DNA of 64,000 bases, taken from the NCBI GenBank assembly GCA_026225945.1, contig JAMJFZ010003163.1, positions 21,760,501 to 21,824,500 on the forward strand. Direction: 5' to 3'. A program made the translations under genes and the position numbers. This DNA comes from Cricetomys ansorgei. Taxonomy: Eukaryota; Chordata; Mammalia; Rodentia; Nesomyidae. The notes below the pieces were generated by a model that saw only the letters and a program-made list of their open reading frames with translations, was not told the origin of the DNA and ran no database searches. Shown here piece after piece: positions 25,872 to 36,868 of this stretch (its first letter is position 1; each line of letters begins with the position of its first letter).

Positions 25872-25967
25872 TTAACCAAACCAAACTATGCTACCCAAAC
25901 CAATCTAAACCAAGCCAAGCCAAACCAATCCACCACAGTAAACCCAACCCAAGCTAACCAAACTATC
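25872..25967. repeat. imperfect (CCAAA)n tract
   Basis: Runs of aaccaaacc and ccaagccaagcc extend the tail of the preceding SINE. Confidence 0.8.
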
Positions 25968-26593
25968 CATGATTGACTGGGCACCATTTCAGCTGACTAT
26001 CCTGGGCTCCTCAAGTGTTTCTTAATAACGTCACGTCCCATTCAAAAACTATTTTGAACCTCAGAACAATTTCTGCGCCATATTTTAAATTCTTATGCTT
26101 TTCTTACTGTTCTCTAAATTCTTCCTTGCTTTTTAAGCTCCTAATTATCTTTAACATTGTTCAAGCTTTACTAACTCTAGGAAGTCATCCTTGATCATGG
26201 TCCCTCATGCAGATTTAAGACATCTCTTAAAGCATCCTCGAAACACCCTGAGCATTCTGTTCACTGTGCACTAATATCTGTTTTATTAGTAACTTGCTCC
26301 ACAACTTGCACACTGGCTCTGGGCTACCCTTCTCAGATCTCAACTCCCTAACAGAAGCAAGCCAGGCATGGTGTGTATTCTTGGAATGCCAGAACTCAGA
26401 AGGCTGATGAGGAAGACACAGTTAAAAAACTACTTTTGAGTGAGACTGGGGAAATCGTAGCTGTGGAAGCCTGGTGGGTGGTGGGTCCTTTAAGTACAGG
26501 GACTGTTTATGTTACAGCTGCTTAATTCCAGTAGATGCTAAAGAAAGAAGAATCACAGACGTCCTTAGCACATAGCAGTCATTAATGTGTCTG

Positions 26594-26935
26594 CTGCAGT
26601 CTAGATATGGCATGTCCCCCAAATGCCCATGTGTTAAATGCTGGTCACCTGCTTGGTGCTATTGGGACATGGAGTCTCAAAGGAGGAAGTTAAGCTTTGA
26701 GATGTGTGTCTCAGAAGGAGATCCTGCGACAACAGCACCCTCTTCTCTCATCTCTGGACATGAAGTGGGCAGGCCTCCTCCTTCCTGTGTGCCTGCTCAG
26801 GGTGCCTTCTGACATTGACCAGAAGCAACAGGGCCACCTAGCTGCAGCCAGAACTTATGAAGTGCTAGCCCAGACATACTCTTTATAAGATGGTTATTAC
26901 AGGGTTTCCACAAGCAGTGACAATTTGAATGACAC
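26594..26935 (+). mobile_element. MaLR-type LTR remnant
   Basis: atggcatgtcccccaaatgcccatgtgttaaatgctgg, later gaccagaagcaacaggg, and finally tataagatggttattacagggtttcc, follow the order of old MaLR/MLT-type LTRs. No ORF or internal region is visible. Confidence 0.5.
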
Positions 26936-27054
26936 GCCTGCCTGTCTACAAAGACTATGCATCACTGTCCTGAGATTTCTACTCCGTGTAGCTCTTAAAG
27001 ACATTTGGTGAACTAATAAGCTATGGATATTTTTAAGCTTTAAATTGAGCAGAG

Positions 27055-27177
27055 TGCTGTAGCTCATGTCTGCAGTCCTAGCAATTGAGAGACTGTGAGA
27101 TTGCTGTGAGTTCAGGGCCAGCCTGGTTACATAGTGAGTTCCAAAACAGTGTGGGCCGAGGTGTAAGACCTTGCCTC
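27055..27177 (+). repeat. diverged B1-like SINE
   Basis: gctgtagctcatgtctgcagtcctagc, gagttcagggccagcctgg and catagtgagttcc, ending in a trinucleotide repeat. Confidence 0.7.
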
Positions 27178-27239
27178 AGCAGCTGCTGCTGCTACTACTG
27201 CTACTACTACTACTACTACTACTACTACTATTACTACTG
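27178..27239. repeat. (CTG/CTA)n trinucleotide microsatellite
   Basis: agcagctgctgctgctactactg then a run of ctactacta. It follows the SINE tail and produces a poly-Ser chance ORF on the minus strand. Confidence 0.95.
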
Positions 27240-27989
27240 GTGACACAAATTTCAACCAACATTAATAATCCACAAAATGATGCCTTTCCCCTTGACATGA
27301 TGTGCTGAAAAGAACACAGCATCATTTCTGTAGTACAAGGCACAACCAAAATCTGGTATCGATGAAACTCCATGAAAATCTAAACTACAGGGTTTCCTAC
27401 AATACAAATGACCTGTGGTCTAATAATAGTCAATGTTACAAAAGACCAAAGCAAATGTTAAGGAAACCATTACAGATCAATAAAAGCTAGAGAGATATGG
27501 AAGACAAGACATAATTCAGGATCTGCATTGAATCTTTAATCAGGTTAATGAAACACCTATAAATGATACTATTGGGACAACTGGCAGTGTTTTAATGAGA
27601 ACTGTAGATCAGTGAGATGCTGTGGTCTTTTTCTAGTACTCCAACATACAGGTCCTAAAATCCATGGGACCTCTGGAGTGGTAGATGTCTTTTGTCCCTA
27701 GTGAGAAGACTAGGTGCTGGTCTCCTGAAAGACCAGGTAGGGTTAAAGAGTTGTGCCTTTTCAGTCCTTCTTCATAACCTACATAGATGGGACAGGTGAG
27801 AGTCAACCTAGAAGTGGCCAATGATTTAATCCATCATACCTGTGTAACAGAGATTCCATACAATTCCCCAAGCTGTGAGAATGGAGATCTCTGAAACAGC
27901 TGAGGAGATGTGGTATCTTCAAGCACAGTGCATTAAGAAAGAGCATGGAAGCCCCACAGGCCTCTTTATAGCCTTTGTCCTATGTGTCC

Positions 27990-28280
27990 TCATCTACATG
28001 CAATATTTATAGTAAGACAAATAAATATTGCCCTGAGTTCTGTGAGCCACTCTAGTAAATTAACTGAATTAATTGGACCCAATGAGGTTGTTGGAACCCC
28101 AGTTTATTGTCAGAAGCACAAGTAAAACACTTGGATTGAGCTTGGTATCTAGAGTGGGGGTTCAGTACTGTGGGACTATTCCCTTAACATGTAGCTTCTG
28201 ATATTGTTTATGGATATGCCAGAACTAAAGCAAATTAGAGGTCATTTAGCTGGTGTTTCCTGAAGAAGTACTTGGTTTAT
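27990..28280 (+). mobile_element. ancient LTR-like repeat
   Basis: gagttctgtgagccactctagtaaatt, ggttgttggaacccc, gtcagaagcacaagtaa, gtactgtgggactattcccttaac. The same order occurs in an old repeat shared with other mammals, recalled from memory and not classified further. Confidence 0.45.
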
Positions 28281-28464
28281 GGAGTTTATGAGGCTTCCAG
28301 GCCTCAGCGTTTAACTCTGTTGCCTTGGGGGTGAAGCTTCAGCACTTCTCCATGGATTGTATTTTGGACAGGAAATTAAGAAGGCATTGGCTCACTAAGT
28401 TGGAGAGCTCTTTGGTGTGGGTCTTGAACACTGCAGCAGGATTGGTTTAAGCCCTGACCTCTGC

Positions 28465-28545
28465 TCATGAGATGCCAGGAGCAGTTCCTCTTAATGTGAC
28501 AATCAGCAATGCTTCCAAGCATTAGCCTAATGCACAGTTTTGATG
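28465..28545 (+). mobile_element. MER5A-like hAT fragment
   Basis: gccaggagcagttcc, then gtgacaatcagcaatgcttcc, resembles the MER5A group of non-autonomous hAT elements. Short and diverged. Confidence 0.35.
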
Positions 28546-29372
28546 GGCTAGGGTAGAAACATTCAAAGAAAAAAAAAACTTTCTCTGCATTCAGAGTTAA
28601 TTAAAGATGACGAGTAATATTTCAAAAATAAGATTAGCTGCTACACTGCCCCTGGTGTCTTCCTTGGGCCAACATCCAAAGCGTCTGCTGTTGTACTGCA
28701 TCATAAATGTGGCCTTGTCACAGAAAGGGTGCAGGTGGTGCACCCTTGCTTCCCTTCCTGCATTTGATGTGCATGGTTTTCGTTTTGTCCTTGAGATGTC
28801 ATGGCTACAGCAGGACCCTCTTTACTGTGTGATGTGGGTGGCAATAGCGATGGATCCTGTCCAGAGGATGGATGTGGCTGATCAGGTCTTTTCCCTTGGG
28901 GATGGAAACTTCTGTGTGAGTATCTTTGGACAACATGCAAATGAAGCAGATAAAGTCAGCCAAATGACTGAAAAGGTGACTCCATTATTGATATGGCCTC
29001 TTGATAAATTTACAAATAACTGATGAATTAGTAATACTAGTTGGCTTTTCATAAGCACATCCTCCTGTTCAGTACAGAGGTTCCCTAAAAGCAGGAGCAG
29101 AATAGTGTGTAGGCAGTGAATCCCTGGATTACGGCATGAGGAACGAGCGCTGTTTAGAAACTGACAAGATAAATATATTCTTACATTACTGTCTTCATAG
29201 ATCCAGAACTGATTCAATATCTCATTTCTTATATTCTTGTGTTCAAAGACTAAATCATTTACGTAACCAAAACACTGGCTGAAGTAGTAATTGTCTTACA
29301 GAATAAACTACTGTTACAAGACAGAAAAATCAAACATGTAGACATGACAAATGGAAGGTCCTTAGTGAAATG

Positions 29373-30075
29373 GTGTGATGGTTAATTTTATTTGCCAACC
29401 TGATTAAGCCATGGGGTGCCCAGACATTTGGTCAATTCATAATGGTTGTTAAATAATTCATGACTTGACAACCGAATATCTGTGAGGTGCTTCTGGGTAG
29501 CTTATATCTAGACAGACTCAATAAAGCAGCTTGGTCTCCCTAATGTGGATGGGCTCTGTCCAATCAGTTGAAGGGCTAATGGCACCAAAAGGCTGAATAA
29601 GAGGGAGCTGAATAAGAGGGAGCTCCTTGTGGTGCAGGCAGAGTGGTTCAGGCTTTAATCCCAGCACGCGGAGGCAGAACCAGGTGGATCTCTGTGAGTT
29701 TGAGGCCAGCCTGGTATACAAAGTGAGTTCCAGTATAGCCAGAGCTACATAGTGAGACCTTGTCTCAAAAATCACACACAGACACACAGACACATCCTTC
29801 AAATAAATAAATAAATAATAAAAAAGGAGGTAGCTCCTTGTGCCAGGGTGCTGTCAGTGGGCACACTTCTTCATACTGGCCTGAAGCAGATTCTTGGTTC
29901 TTGTGCCTGTTAGCTTTCTGATAAGAAAGCATGCCACTGGATGTCCTGGTTCTCAGGCCTTTGGACTAAATTTGGCAATGTATAGTCCATTTTCCTGCAT
30001 CACTAGCTTGCTGATTGAAGACCTCTATTATAGTAGCCAATTCTTTTAGTAAATCTCTTTTCATCCATCTATCTG

Positions 30076-30115
<40 letters not shown>

Positions 30116-30116
30116 A
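29373..30116 (-). mobile_element. old interspersed repeat, split by a B1
   Basis: It reads tgtgatggttaattttatttgccaacc, later cctctattatagtagcc, and ends in (TCTA)n at 30061-30116. It appears to be the reverse of the kind of element at 23931-24340. A B1 interrupts it at 29632-29831. Confidence 0.5.
29632..29831 (+). repeat. B1 SINE with target-site duplication
   Basis: ctttaatcccagcacgcgg, gtttgaggccagcctgg and gtgagaccttgtctc, with a CACACA/AAATAAATAAA tail. The 11-bp sequence agctccttgtg is found on both sides (29621-29631 and 29832-29842), a clear L1-mediated target duplication. Confidence 0.9.
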
Positions 30117-30485
30117 TCATTCCACCCACCTACCCACCCATTCATCATCTACTATCAGTTCTGTTTATGACTATAAAGGCAAATCTCACCCAGAAAGCTT
30201 ATTTCCCTATATAATTATCAGTTCTAATGGGAGGCTGAGAATTTCCATTCACTGGCTTGACAACATTATTTAACAATTTAGCATTTGATTAAACAAAAAT
30301 ATTAAGTTTACTTTAAGTGAACACCATAATTAAACTGCTCAGATAAGCATATATAAAATTCCTTCTTCTACTTTTCAGTTTTGAGCAATGAGGATTCTAA
30401 TACCAGGTTATCACAGGTTAGGTAATACAACCTTAGGAAGACAAGATGTTTTCTTTATCAAGCACCTTAAAAAAAAGGGATCTTG

Positions 30486-30960
30486 GGCTGTGTAATCATG
30501 AGGACCTGAGTTCAGATCCCCAGTAACCATGTAAAAAGCCAATTACAGCAGCAGGTGCCTGTAACCCCAGCAATGTGGAGGCGGACAAAGGTAGACAGAT
30601 TCTTGGAGTTCACTGGCCAAACAGTCTAGCCCAGCAGTTCTTAACCTGAGCATTGTGACCATTGCAAAACACATATTTCTGGTGGTCTTAGGAGCTGAGA
30701 CACAGCTCAGTAGCAAAATTACAGTTATGACGTAGCAACAAATATAATTTTATGGCCAGGGGGTGGGGTGGGGTGGTCACCACAACATGAGGAACTGTAT
30801 TAAGGGGTAGGATCATTAGGAAGGTTGAGAACAACTGGAGCCCATCAGTGAGCTCCAAGCGCAGTGAGAGACCATGCTTAAAAAATAAGGTGGAGAGTGA
30901 TGGAGGAAGACACCCTATGTCAGTCTTTGATCTCTACATGCACACACATATGTGCACACA
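30486..30960 (+). repeat. long rodent SINE, split by a DNA transposon
   Basis: gaggacctgagttcagatccccagtaaccatg, ctgtaaccccagcaatgtgg and agtctagcc, then after the insertion atcagtgagctccaagcgcagtgagagacc and gtggagagtgatggaggaagacacc. The same SINE type recurs at 32013-32335. Confidence 0.7.
30632..30837 (-). mobile_element. URR1-like non-autonomous hAT element
   Basis: The terminal inverted repeats are cagcagttcttaacct and aggttgagaacaactg. Internal ttacagttatgacgtagcaac matches the rodent URR1 type. It is inserted into a SINE. No transposase is encoded. Confidence 0.75.
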
Positions 30961-31189
30961 TATACTCAAAGGCGTATAGATAAAAAAGCACATCGTTGTT
31001 TCATGGAGACACTGTGACAAATATCTTATGCTCATGGTCTTGTTTTATGGAGACACTAAGGTTAGAATATGTGAAAGAAGGGTTAAAACAGCCCAGGGAA
31101 GTTAATATAAATGAAGGGAGAAGCCAAGCCTTTCCATTTCACTCACACTTGTCCCTCCCATTTGTCCTTCCATTCTCGGTTTCCGCAAC

Positions 31190-31262
31190 GTTACTTTGGT
31201 GATGAGGATCAAGGCCAGGCCTTGCATGCTAGGCGAGTGCTCCACCCTGACCCACACCCACA
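31190..31262 (-). repeat. ID-like SINE
   Basis: ggccttgcatgctaggcgagtgctccaccctgacc, a reversed ID head, next to another SINE. Confidence 0.55.
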
Positions 31263-31294
31263 GGCTTTGTCTTTTCTCTGAGACATGATCACTA

Positions 31295-31530
31295 TACACT
31301 TATTTATTGTGTGTGTATGCATGTGAGTGTACATGTGCCGTGACGCGTGTGTTGAGTGGACAACTTGCAGGAGTCTATTGTCTCCTTCACCATATGGGTC
31401 TGGGAACTAGACACAGGTCCTCAGGCTTCAGGACAACCTCACCAGTCCCTGTTTCTTCTTTAGGGCAGCTAAGCTTGAACTTGCACCTCTCAGGCCTCAG
31501 TCTTCTGAGTATTAGGCACGTGCCACCTGG
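31295..31530 (-). repeat. B2/B3-superfamily SINE plus B1-like remnant
   Basis: gacaacttgcaggagtctattgtctccttcaccatatgggtc is the reversed core of an old rodent tRNA SINE. The end, cctcaggcctcagtcttctgagtattaggcacgtgccacc, looks like a reversed 7SL-type piece. Confidence 0.6.
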
Positions 31531-32012
31531 CGGTGCTATTTACATCAACTTTATAAAACTTTTCCCTCCCCTCTGTGATGAAAAAAATGCTCTTACAAGC
31601 AGGAACTTCCTATGTATATTTTGAGATATAATTTTTTCAATGTTTCAATTTATATACTACATTTCAGCAGTGTGATACAAAACAAAGAATACTTGGACAT
31701 ATTTATTTTGTGAATAGTTTTAATTTTTTGTCAGAAGTGAAATAACTTTAACAGTTTATCAACAGACATGTTTAGATTTGACTACTCTATGAAGCTAAGT
31801 GCGTAAGCTATTATAGTGTCAAAGCAATCTCACAATTATACTGTCTGAGATGCAGATCTGCCTTAATGCATCTTTGTACACAGTGACTGAAAAGGAGGCG
31901 GGAAGTCAGCTGGTTTTAGCAAGAAGTGGATCATGCTACCAGTGTCAGGTACTCTTGGAAAAAGTAATGCTTACATTACATTACATGTTACAGTCCGTTT
32001 CATAACACAAGA

Positions 32013-32335
32013 GGGGCTAAGGAGCTGGTTCAATTGCTTAAATGTTTCCCTGTGAGCATGAGAATCTGAGTTTGATTCCTGATACCTTCCCCTGAAAAAG
32101 CAAAAGCTGGGTACAACAGTGTGAGTCTATAATCCCAGCACTAGGGAGATGGAGACAGGAAAGTCCATGGGCATGCTGGCCAGATAGTCTGGCCAAACTG
32201 CAGTTCAACAAGAGACTTTGTCTTAAAACATAAGCTGCAGAGTAACTGAGGAAAACCCCTGGTGTTGATCTCTGGCCTCCACACACACGCACACACGTGT
32301 GCCTTCGTATAAACATGTACACACATACACATAAC
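32013..32335 (+). repeat. long rodent SINE
   Basis: ggggctaaggagctggttcaattgc, gagtttgattcctgatacc, tataatcccagcactagggag and ctctggcctccacacacacg. Same family as 30486-30960 and uninterrupted. It ends 160 bp from the 71-nt linker exon. Confidence 0.7.
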
Positions 32336-32495
32336 ATGCAGAGAAAAACTGCATTAGTAAAACTGCCTTGTAGTAACTACATTAAAATTTTTCCAGAAAT
32401 ATTTTTGCCTCAAATTTCCATTTATGAAGACTGATAAGCTGAGAATGAAAGTGAGCCTTAGTTTAGAACACTGTGTCTGGCCTCAAGCAACTCAC

Positions 32496-32566
32496 CTGTT
32501 TGGTGTCCTCAGAGGCAGAGCCTGGAATGATACAGTCATCACTGTCAGAAGCTGATCTGTCTTCAT
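32496..32566 (-). CDS. Rpgrip1l: RPGRIP1L acidic linker exon, 71 nt
   Basis: The exon encodes residues 707-730: E-D-R-S-A-S-D-S-D-D-C-I-I-P-G and then S-E-D-T-K-Q. The run S-A-S-D-S-D-D is a likely CK2-type acidic Ser cluster (inference) and is characteristic of this family. The acceptor is TTTTCTGACAG and the donor is CAG|GTGAGT. In human RPGRIP1L an Alu-derived alternative exon follows this one. No equivalent is seen here, and a 12.9-kb intron separates it from the RID. Confidence 0.94.
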
Positions 32567-32860
32567 CTGTCAGAAAACATGAGGCAACATTCACCCAGGT
32601 TAGCCAATGTATTTACTGCACATGTCACAGGACAACATAGAAGGACAACATGATAACCAAAGCTATTACTTTTAGCTGCAAGTACATTTGCATATACGTT
32701 TTAGGAAAGGAAAAGTAACCTGAAAACTCCCATGTTTAATTTTAGTAAACACAAAAGAAATAAAAGTAATTATTGTTATATTATAAAATTAATGAAAACT
32801 ATGTATAAGGTAATAGATGTTACTTTTTTCTCTTAAAATTTTTACATTTAGTTATCTATT

Positions 32861-33061
32861 CTCTCCCTCCCTCCCTTCTTCTGTCTCTCTCTCGCTCTCT
32901 CTCTCTTTCTGTGTGTTTCATGGGCCACTACAAGTGTAGAGATCAGAGGATAACTTGTGGGAGCCAGTTCTCTCCTTCCATTACATGGGTCCAGGAACTC
33001 AAACGCAGATTCTCAGGGTTGGTGGCGAGCACCTTTCCTACGGAACCATCTCTTTAGTCCT
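32861..33061 (-). repeat. (CT)n tract and old tRNA-type SINE
   Basis: An imperfect CT microsatellite (32861-32911) is joined to cagaggataacttgtgggagccagttctctcc and ttggtggcgagcacc, the reversed core of an old B2/B3-group SINE. Confidence 0.7.
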
Positions 33062-34616
33062 TCATTTTTCTCTTTACATCTGAACTTCATTATGTTTCAT
33101 AATTTCTCCAATTATTAAAAAAAATCTTCTTATATCCTGTTTACTATATTTTAAACTAGAAGCAATTTTACAAATTTCCATGAAGGTTGGTAGCAAGCAA
33201 AACTCTCAACATTTGAGCTTTACTATGATCCCAGGCAGAGGACACAATCAAGAGCTGGCAGGGCTGCTGCACGCACAGGAAATGGGGACTACTCTTTCAT
33301 AAAAACCAGGAACTACTTCAATGGAAAAAATGTCAAAGACTGAAGGAAGGAGAACATTTTCTAAAGAGAAGCCACATTTGCATCACAATTTATATTATTT
33401 GTACAAGGATGGCATTAAGTAAATATTTAAAGGATATTCACAAAATGCAGGTGAGAGGAATAGCAAATCTTTCAATCTTCTGGACATAACAGTTTACATA
33501 GCAATTAAAAATGTGGTAATGTAATACATGCGATAGGAAAGAAGGAGGTGGGATTAACTGGGGGAAAAAAGGGAGCAACTATGGCGGGGTAGGGAGGAGA
33601 ATGAATGAAAACAAGGCATAATAACACACAGGTGTGAAAATACAATGAGGAGATCCACTACTTTGTCTATTAGCCAAAAAATTTAGTTAAACTTGGAGCC
33701 TAGTTAACTATAGTTGAAAAAATATCAATGAAATTGTGAATAGCAACAAGCAGTCAAAAGTCCTAAATGTCCAGCTTTTCCTTCCTTCATTGGTCACGTG
33801 TGCTGGAAGGATGACATGCACATCTGCACTGGCTAACCAGTCAGCAGCCTGCACAGATCTGCGCCAAGGTATGATGTCACCCTTATGCCATGCAGCAATC
33901 TGACAGGGCAGTGTGTGGGGCAGGACCACGCCACGCAGAGACGCTGTTCATAAAATGAGACTGTGCTGTGGTGAAGTCTTCCTGCACACTACTCTGACAG
34001 CACTGTCACAAGTCTTTATGTTTTCTTTTTACTCAACAGAAGCTGATGACACTGTGTCACTAGGCCATCTGCAGCTGTCGTTACACCGTGAGAGCCAGCC
34101 CTTTTCTCTGTCTGCAATTGAGCATGAGACATAAGCTATCTGCCAAGGCTAGACCCAAAAAGCTTCTGTGGTCCTACAGCTGGGTCATCAATTATAGAAA
34201 GAACATCTTTCTTCCATTTCCCTCCTACGCATTCTTTTAAGTTGCCATATGAATTTTCATCTACTTAGTAATTAAGTCTGAGAGGCAGTGGGCGCCTGCT
34301 AAGAGTGTCTGGGCAAGTAATGCACAATGGCTGTGGGGGAGGTAAGTGGAGACTGATGCTCAGCCCAGCTCCTATACGGCACCTGAGCTTCCACAATAGC
34401 CAAGCCCACTTCTGCCATCACATAGCAGATATTTTCCAATGGCTTACACAAATTACTGTGTATAAATCAATATTACCTTTACTTTAAAAAATTTTAAAAA
34501 TTACAGCTCTATTGAGGTAAATCACATACAATAAACTAAATACATAATTAAACTACAAAACTTGATATTTGATGTTTAATTCTGTGAAACCATCTTCCAG
34601 TTAAAATAGCAAATAT

Positions 34617-34790
34617 GGGCCAGTGAGATGGCTCAGCAGGTCCAGGTGCCTGTCACCAAGCCTAATGACCTGAGTTTGATACCTGGAACCTACATGGAAG
34701 GAGAGAACCAAACCCCAAAAGCTGTTCTTGACTTCCAAATGTGCTGCAGCAGCATACATGCACATGCTCATGCAAAATAAATGTTTTTAA
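34617..34790 (+). repeat. B2/B3-superfamily SINE
   Basis: gggccagtgagatggctcagcaggt, caccaagcctaatgacctgagtttgatacctgg and an AAATAAATG end. Confidence 0.75.
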
Positions 34791-35285
34791 AAGGCAGTAG
34801 GCCTAACCAGTACTCCTCTGTGTCCTCTGGAATCTTTCTCCCCTGTTCTCACCCAGGTTTCCATGGGCTACTTATCTGCTTCCTGTCTATACAGAGTTAG
34901 TTCACTTCATTACATTCTACATAAATGGAATAAGACAAAAAAACTGTCTTTTTAAAGTTGCAATTCTTGATTTTTAATTCCAAAAAGACAAAGCTAATAA
35001 TAACCCAATCAATAATCCTGAACTCAAAGAGAATATAGAATGTCTAGAACATAAACTGGGGACAAGATCAGCAATGGTACTTGTATTCCATGTGGGAGCC
35101 CCAAGTTGACCTAAGGAGAGAGATGGCAGCCTAAGGAGCTCCCACCTACCACTTGTGTCAGAGGTGGGCATCATGAGGTGGATTTCACTACCAAGAACTT
35201 ACAACATCAGTGCTGCATAAGGCATGCACGTTCTCAAGGAGAAAGCAGAGTCAGGGGAACAACAACAGTTTAAATAGAAGGCCAC

Positions 35286-35433
35286 CTTCTGGTTCCAATT
35301 CTTCCGTTATTTCTGTTTCATCTTCAGAGGAAGCCACACTTTGTGATGCAAGCTGACCCTCAGACAGGAAAGATATGTCATCTTCTTTTCCTTGTTGCAT
35401 TTTCTCCATGCTTTCTTCTACCTCACTCACACA
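35286..35433 (-). CDS. Rpgrip1l: RPGRIP1L acidic linker exon
   Basis: The exon is 148 nt and encodes residues 658-706 in the chosen form. It reads [16 protein letters not shown] and ends [11 protein letters not shown]. It is strongly acidic and Ser-rich. The start is decided by frame: the upstream phase is 0, and only the AG at 35435-35434 (GGAAAGCAG) keeps it open. The better-looking AG at 35443-35442 (TTCCACAG), 8 nt upstream, would hit TGA at once. The donor AAG|GTGGCC is weak. The exon is certain; the exact 5' boundary is less so. Confidence 0.85.
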
Positions 35434-35565
35434 CTGCTTTCCTGTGGAACATGCAGAAGAGAAGCACACTGCTGCATTTATTATTGTGTGGGTTACATTT
35501 CTGGTATTCTCGCTGAAGCACTTGAACAATAAAACATGTATATCTGAGACCTGAGTACACAGACA

Positions 35566-35690
35566 TATAGCTCAGCAGTGTCTCATTCCCGTAATTCTAG
35601 CACTCAGGAGACAGGAGAATCACAGTGAGTTTGAGGCCAGCATGGGCTGCATAAGGAGAAGTGAGTTCCAAGCCAGTCTGTTGTCTCTAA
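35566..35690 (+). repeat. diverged B1-like SINE
   Basis: agctcagcagtgtctcattcc, tctagcactcaggag, gagtttgaggccagcatggg. Its A-rich tail is replaced by a CCA repeat. Confidence 0.65.
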
Positions 35691-35691
35691 A

Positions 35692-35786
35692 CCACCAGCA
35701 GCAGCACCAGCACCAGCAGCACCACCACCACCTCCACCACCTTCACCACCTCCACCACCTCTACCTTTACAACCACCACCACTCAA
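35692..35786. repeat. (CAC/CAG)n trinucleotide repeat
   Basis: caccagcagcagcaccagc followed by caccaccaccacctcc. It gives His/Gln-rich and Gly-rich chance ORFs. It lies in the intron, not in a coding exon. Confidence 0.95.
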
Positions 35787-35919
35787 AACAACAAAACACA
35801 CAGAGATATGCAATATGGTTATTACAGACTCATTAGAAAACAGTCACTTAGATTGTAGAGACAGATGAAAACACACAGGTCAATAAAAAAACCAAATATC
35901 CACTAAGAACAAAGGATGT

Positions 35920-36070
35920 AAGTTAGCCTGGTGTGGTGGTGCATGTCTGTAATACCATCGCGTGCAGGTGGAAGCAGAAGGATACAGAATGGGAGACCAT
36001 CCACAGCTACACAGTGATTTCGCAATCAGCCTGGCATACATAAAATCTGGCCTCAAAAAAACTAAACAAA
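35920..36070 (+). repeat. B1/B4-like SINE
   Basis: gcctggtgtggtggtgcatgtctgtaatacc, then a diverged right part ending in ctcaaaaaaac. Confidence 0.65.
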
Positions 36071-36320
36071 ACAATGAAAGATGAAAGTCTCAAAATTACT
36101 TTTACACTGATTTAAGTTTATATACATACATATGTCCTGCTAGTATATGGACAACTATATCTGCTTTATTTATATATTTTAAAAATCTTTCTATCATAAG
36201 GAAGTCATATTCAAAAGTAGAAAAAATGCTATAATTTCCTGAATCATGTCTAAAACACAACACAAAGTCCTTTAAGTCCCAAAATAAACCCTTCAAAATC
36301 ATTTTAATACAAAGGCATAC

Positions 36321-36434
36321 CTTGGAAGAATATGCAACAGATGGCACACTATTTTCTGATTCTGGTATGTGCTCCACTTCTGGGGAACTGTCCTTTATAT
36401 CTTTAGGAGGAAGAGGAGGAGGAGGAGGAGTCTC
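36321..36434 (-). CDS. Rpgrip1l: RPGRIP1L linker exon with coding CCT repeat
   Basis: The exon is 114 nt, phase 0 on both sides, residues 620-657. It opens E-T-P-P-P-P-P-L-P-P-K-D, a polyproline run encoded by a near-perfect CCT repeat, then reads E-V-E-H-I-P-E and ends Y-S-S-K. The acceptor is TTGCTTCAAG and the donor is AAG|GTATGC. From memory, the human protein has only a short Pro run here, so the repeat seems expanded in this lineage. The Pro run could be an SH3-type ligand, but that is a guess. Confidence 0.9.
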
Positions 36435-36781
36435 CTTGAAGCAATAGAAAAACCATGTTATTCTATATTCATTACAAAAGTAAAAGTAGTTTTAGGAAGG
36501 TACACGCTTGACTGTGTAAGATCAAGAAAAATGAGGGAAAGAGAGAGTTTATACAACTTCTTTGCAGCCTCTGTAGTAAATGGGAGCAGAAGACTCAGCT
36601 CGTAGCTGGAAAGAGCTGTAGGGTCATGGAAAGGCCCATCAGAGAATGCAAACTGGTGCCACAGTAAAGATGTGCTGTGCGTGTGTTTCTGTTATGTTAG
36701 AGAGGTACGGTGAAGTCTATATCTCTTTCAAGTATTTGCTATGGAAAAGGGAAATCGGTGTTTGAAGTATTTATTACTTAC
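36435..36781 (-). other. short intron (347 nt)
   Basis: No repeat is recognised. The donor TCT|GTAAGT is strong and the acceptor is CTATTGCTTCAAG. Confidence 0.85.
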
Positions 36782-36868
36782 AGAACTCAGGCACGGCATG
36801 GGATCCACAAAAGAGACCTTTTTGTCTACAGGTGTTAAACGTTGTCTTGGTTTGGGTTTTGGTGGTGC
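36782..36868 (-). CDS. Rpgrip1l: RPGRIP1L linker exon, 29 codons
   Basis: The exon is 87 nt, phase 0 on both sides, residues 591-619. It reads A-P-P-K-P-K-P-R-Q-R-L-T-P-V-D-K-K-V-S-F-V-D and ends C-L-S-S. It is basic and Pro-rich and continues the linker between the C2 pair and the RID. The acceptor is TTTTCTCATAG and the donor is TCT|GTAAGT. Skipping is frame-neutral. Confidence 0.93.

Larger units (their letters stand above)
19572..32495 (-). other. intron (12.9 kb), the largest seen
   Basis: It separates the acidic linker from the RID. Repeats cluster at 22.8-31.5 kb. 19.6-22.8 kb and 24.5-25.4 kb are almost repeat-free, with unique AT-rich islands (see findings). An open frame of 138 codons at 28607-29023 has no recognisable family and is treated as chance. 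Confidence 0.8.
32567..35285 (-). other. intron (2.7 kb)
   Basis: It contains a CT tract plus SINE at 32861-33061 and a B2-type SINE at 34617. 33100-34600 and 34800-35280 look unique. No further exon was found. Confidence 0.8.
35434..36320 (-). other. intron (0.9 kb)
   Basis: It contains two B1/B4-like SINEs and a CCA repeat and no coding signal. The polypyrimidine tract before the downstream exon (cttctcttctgcatgttcc on the minus strand) is good, but two AGs follow it. Confidence 0.8.

Noticed and set aside
28607..29023. 138-codon plus-strand ORF
   Set aside because: No family recognised, composition not protein-like, and it lies between old repeats. A frame of this length is expected by chance in 64 kb.
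35692..35786. CAG/CAC repeat as a coding polyglutamine or polyhistidine tract
   Set aside because: It is in an intron, follows a SINE tail, and fits no RPGRIP1L exon.
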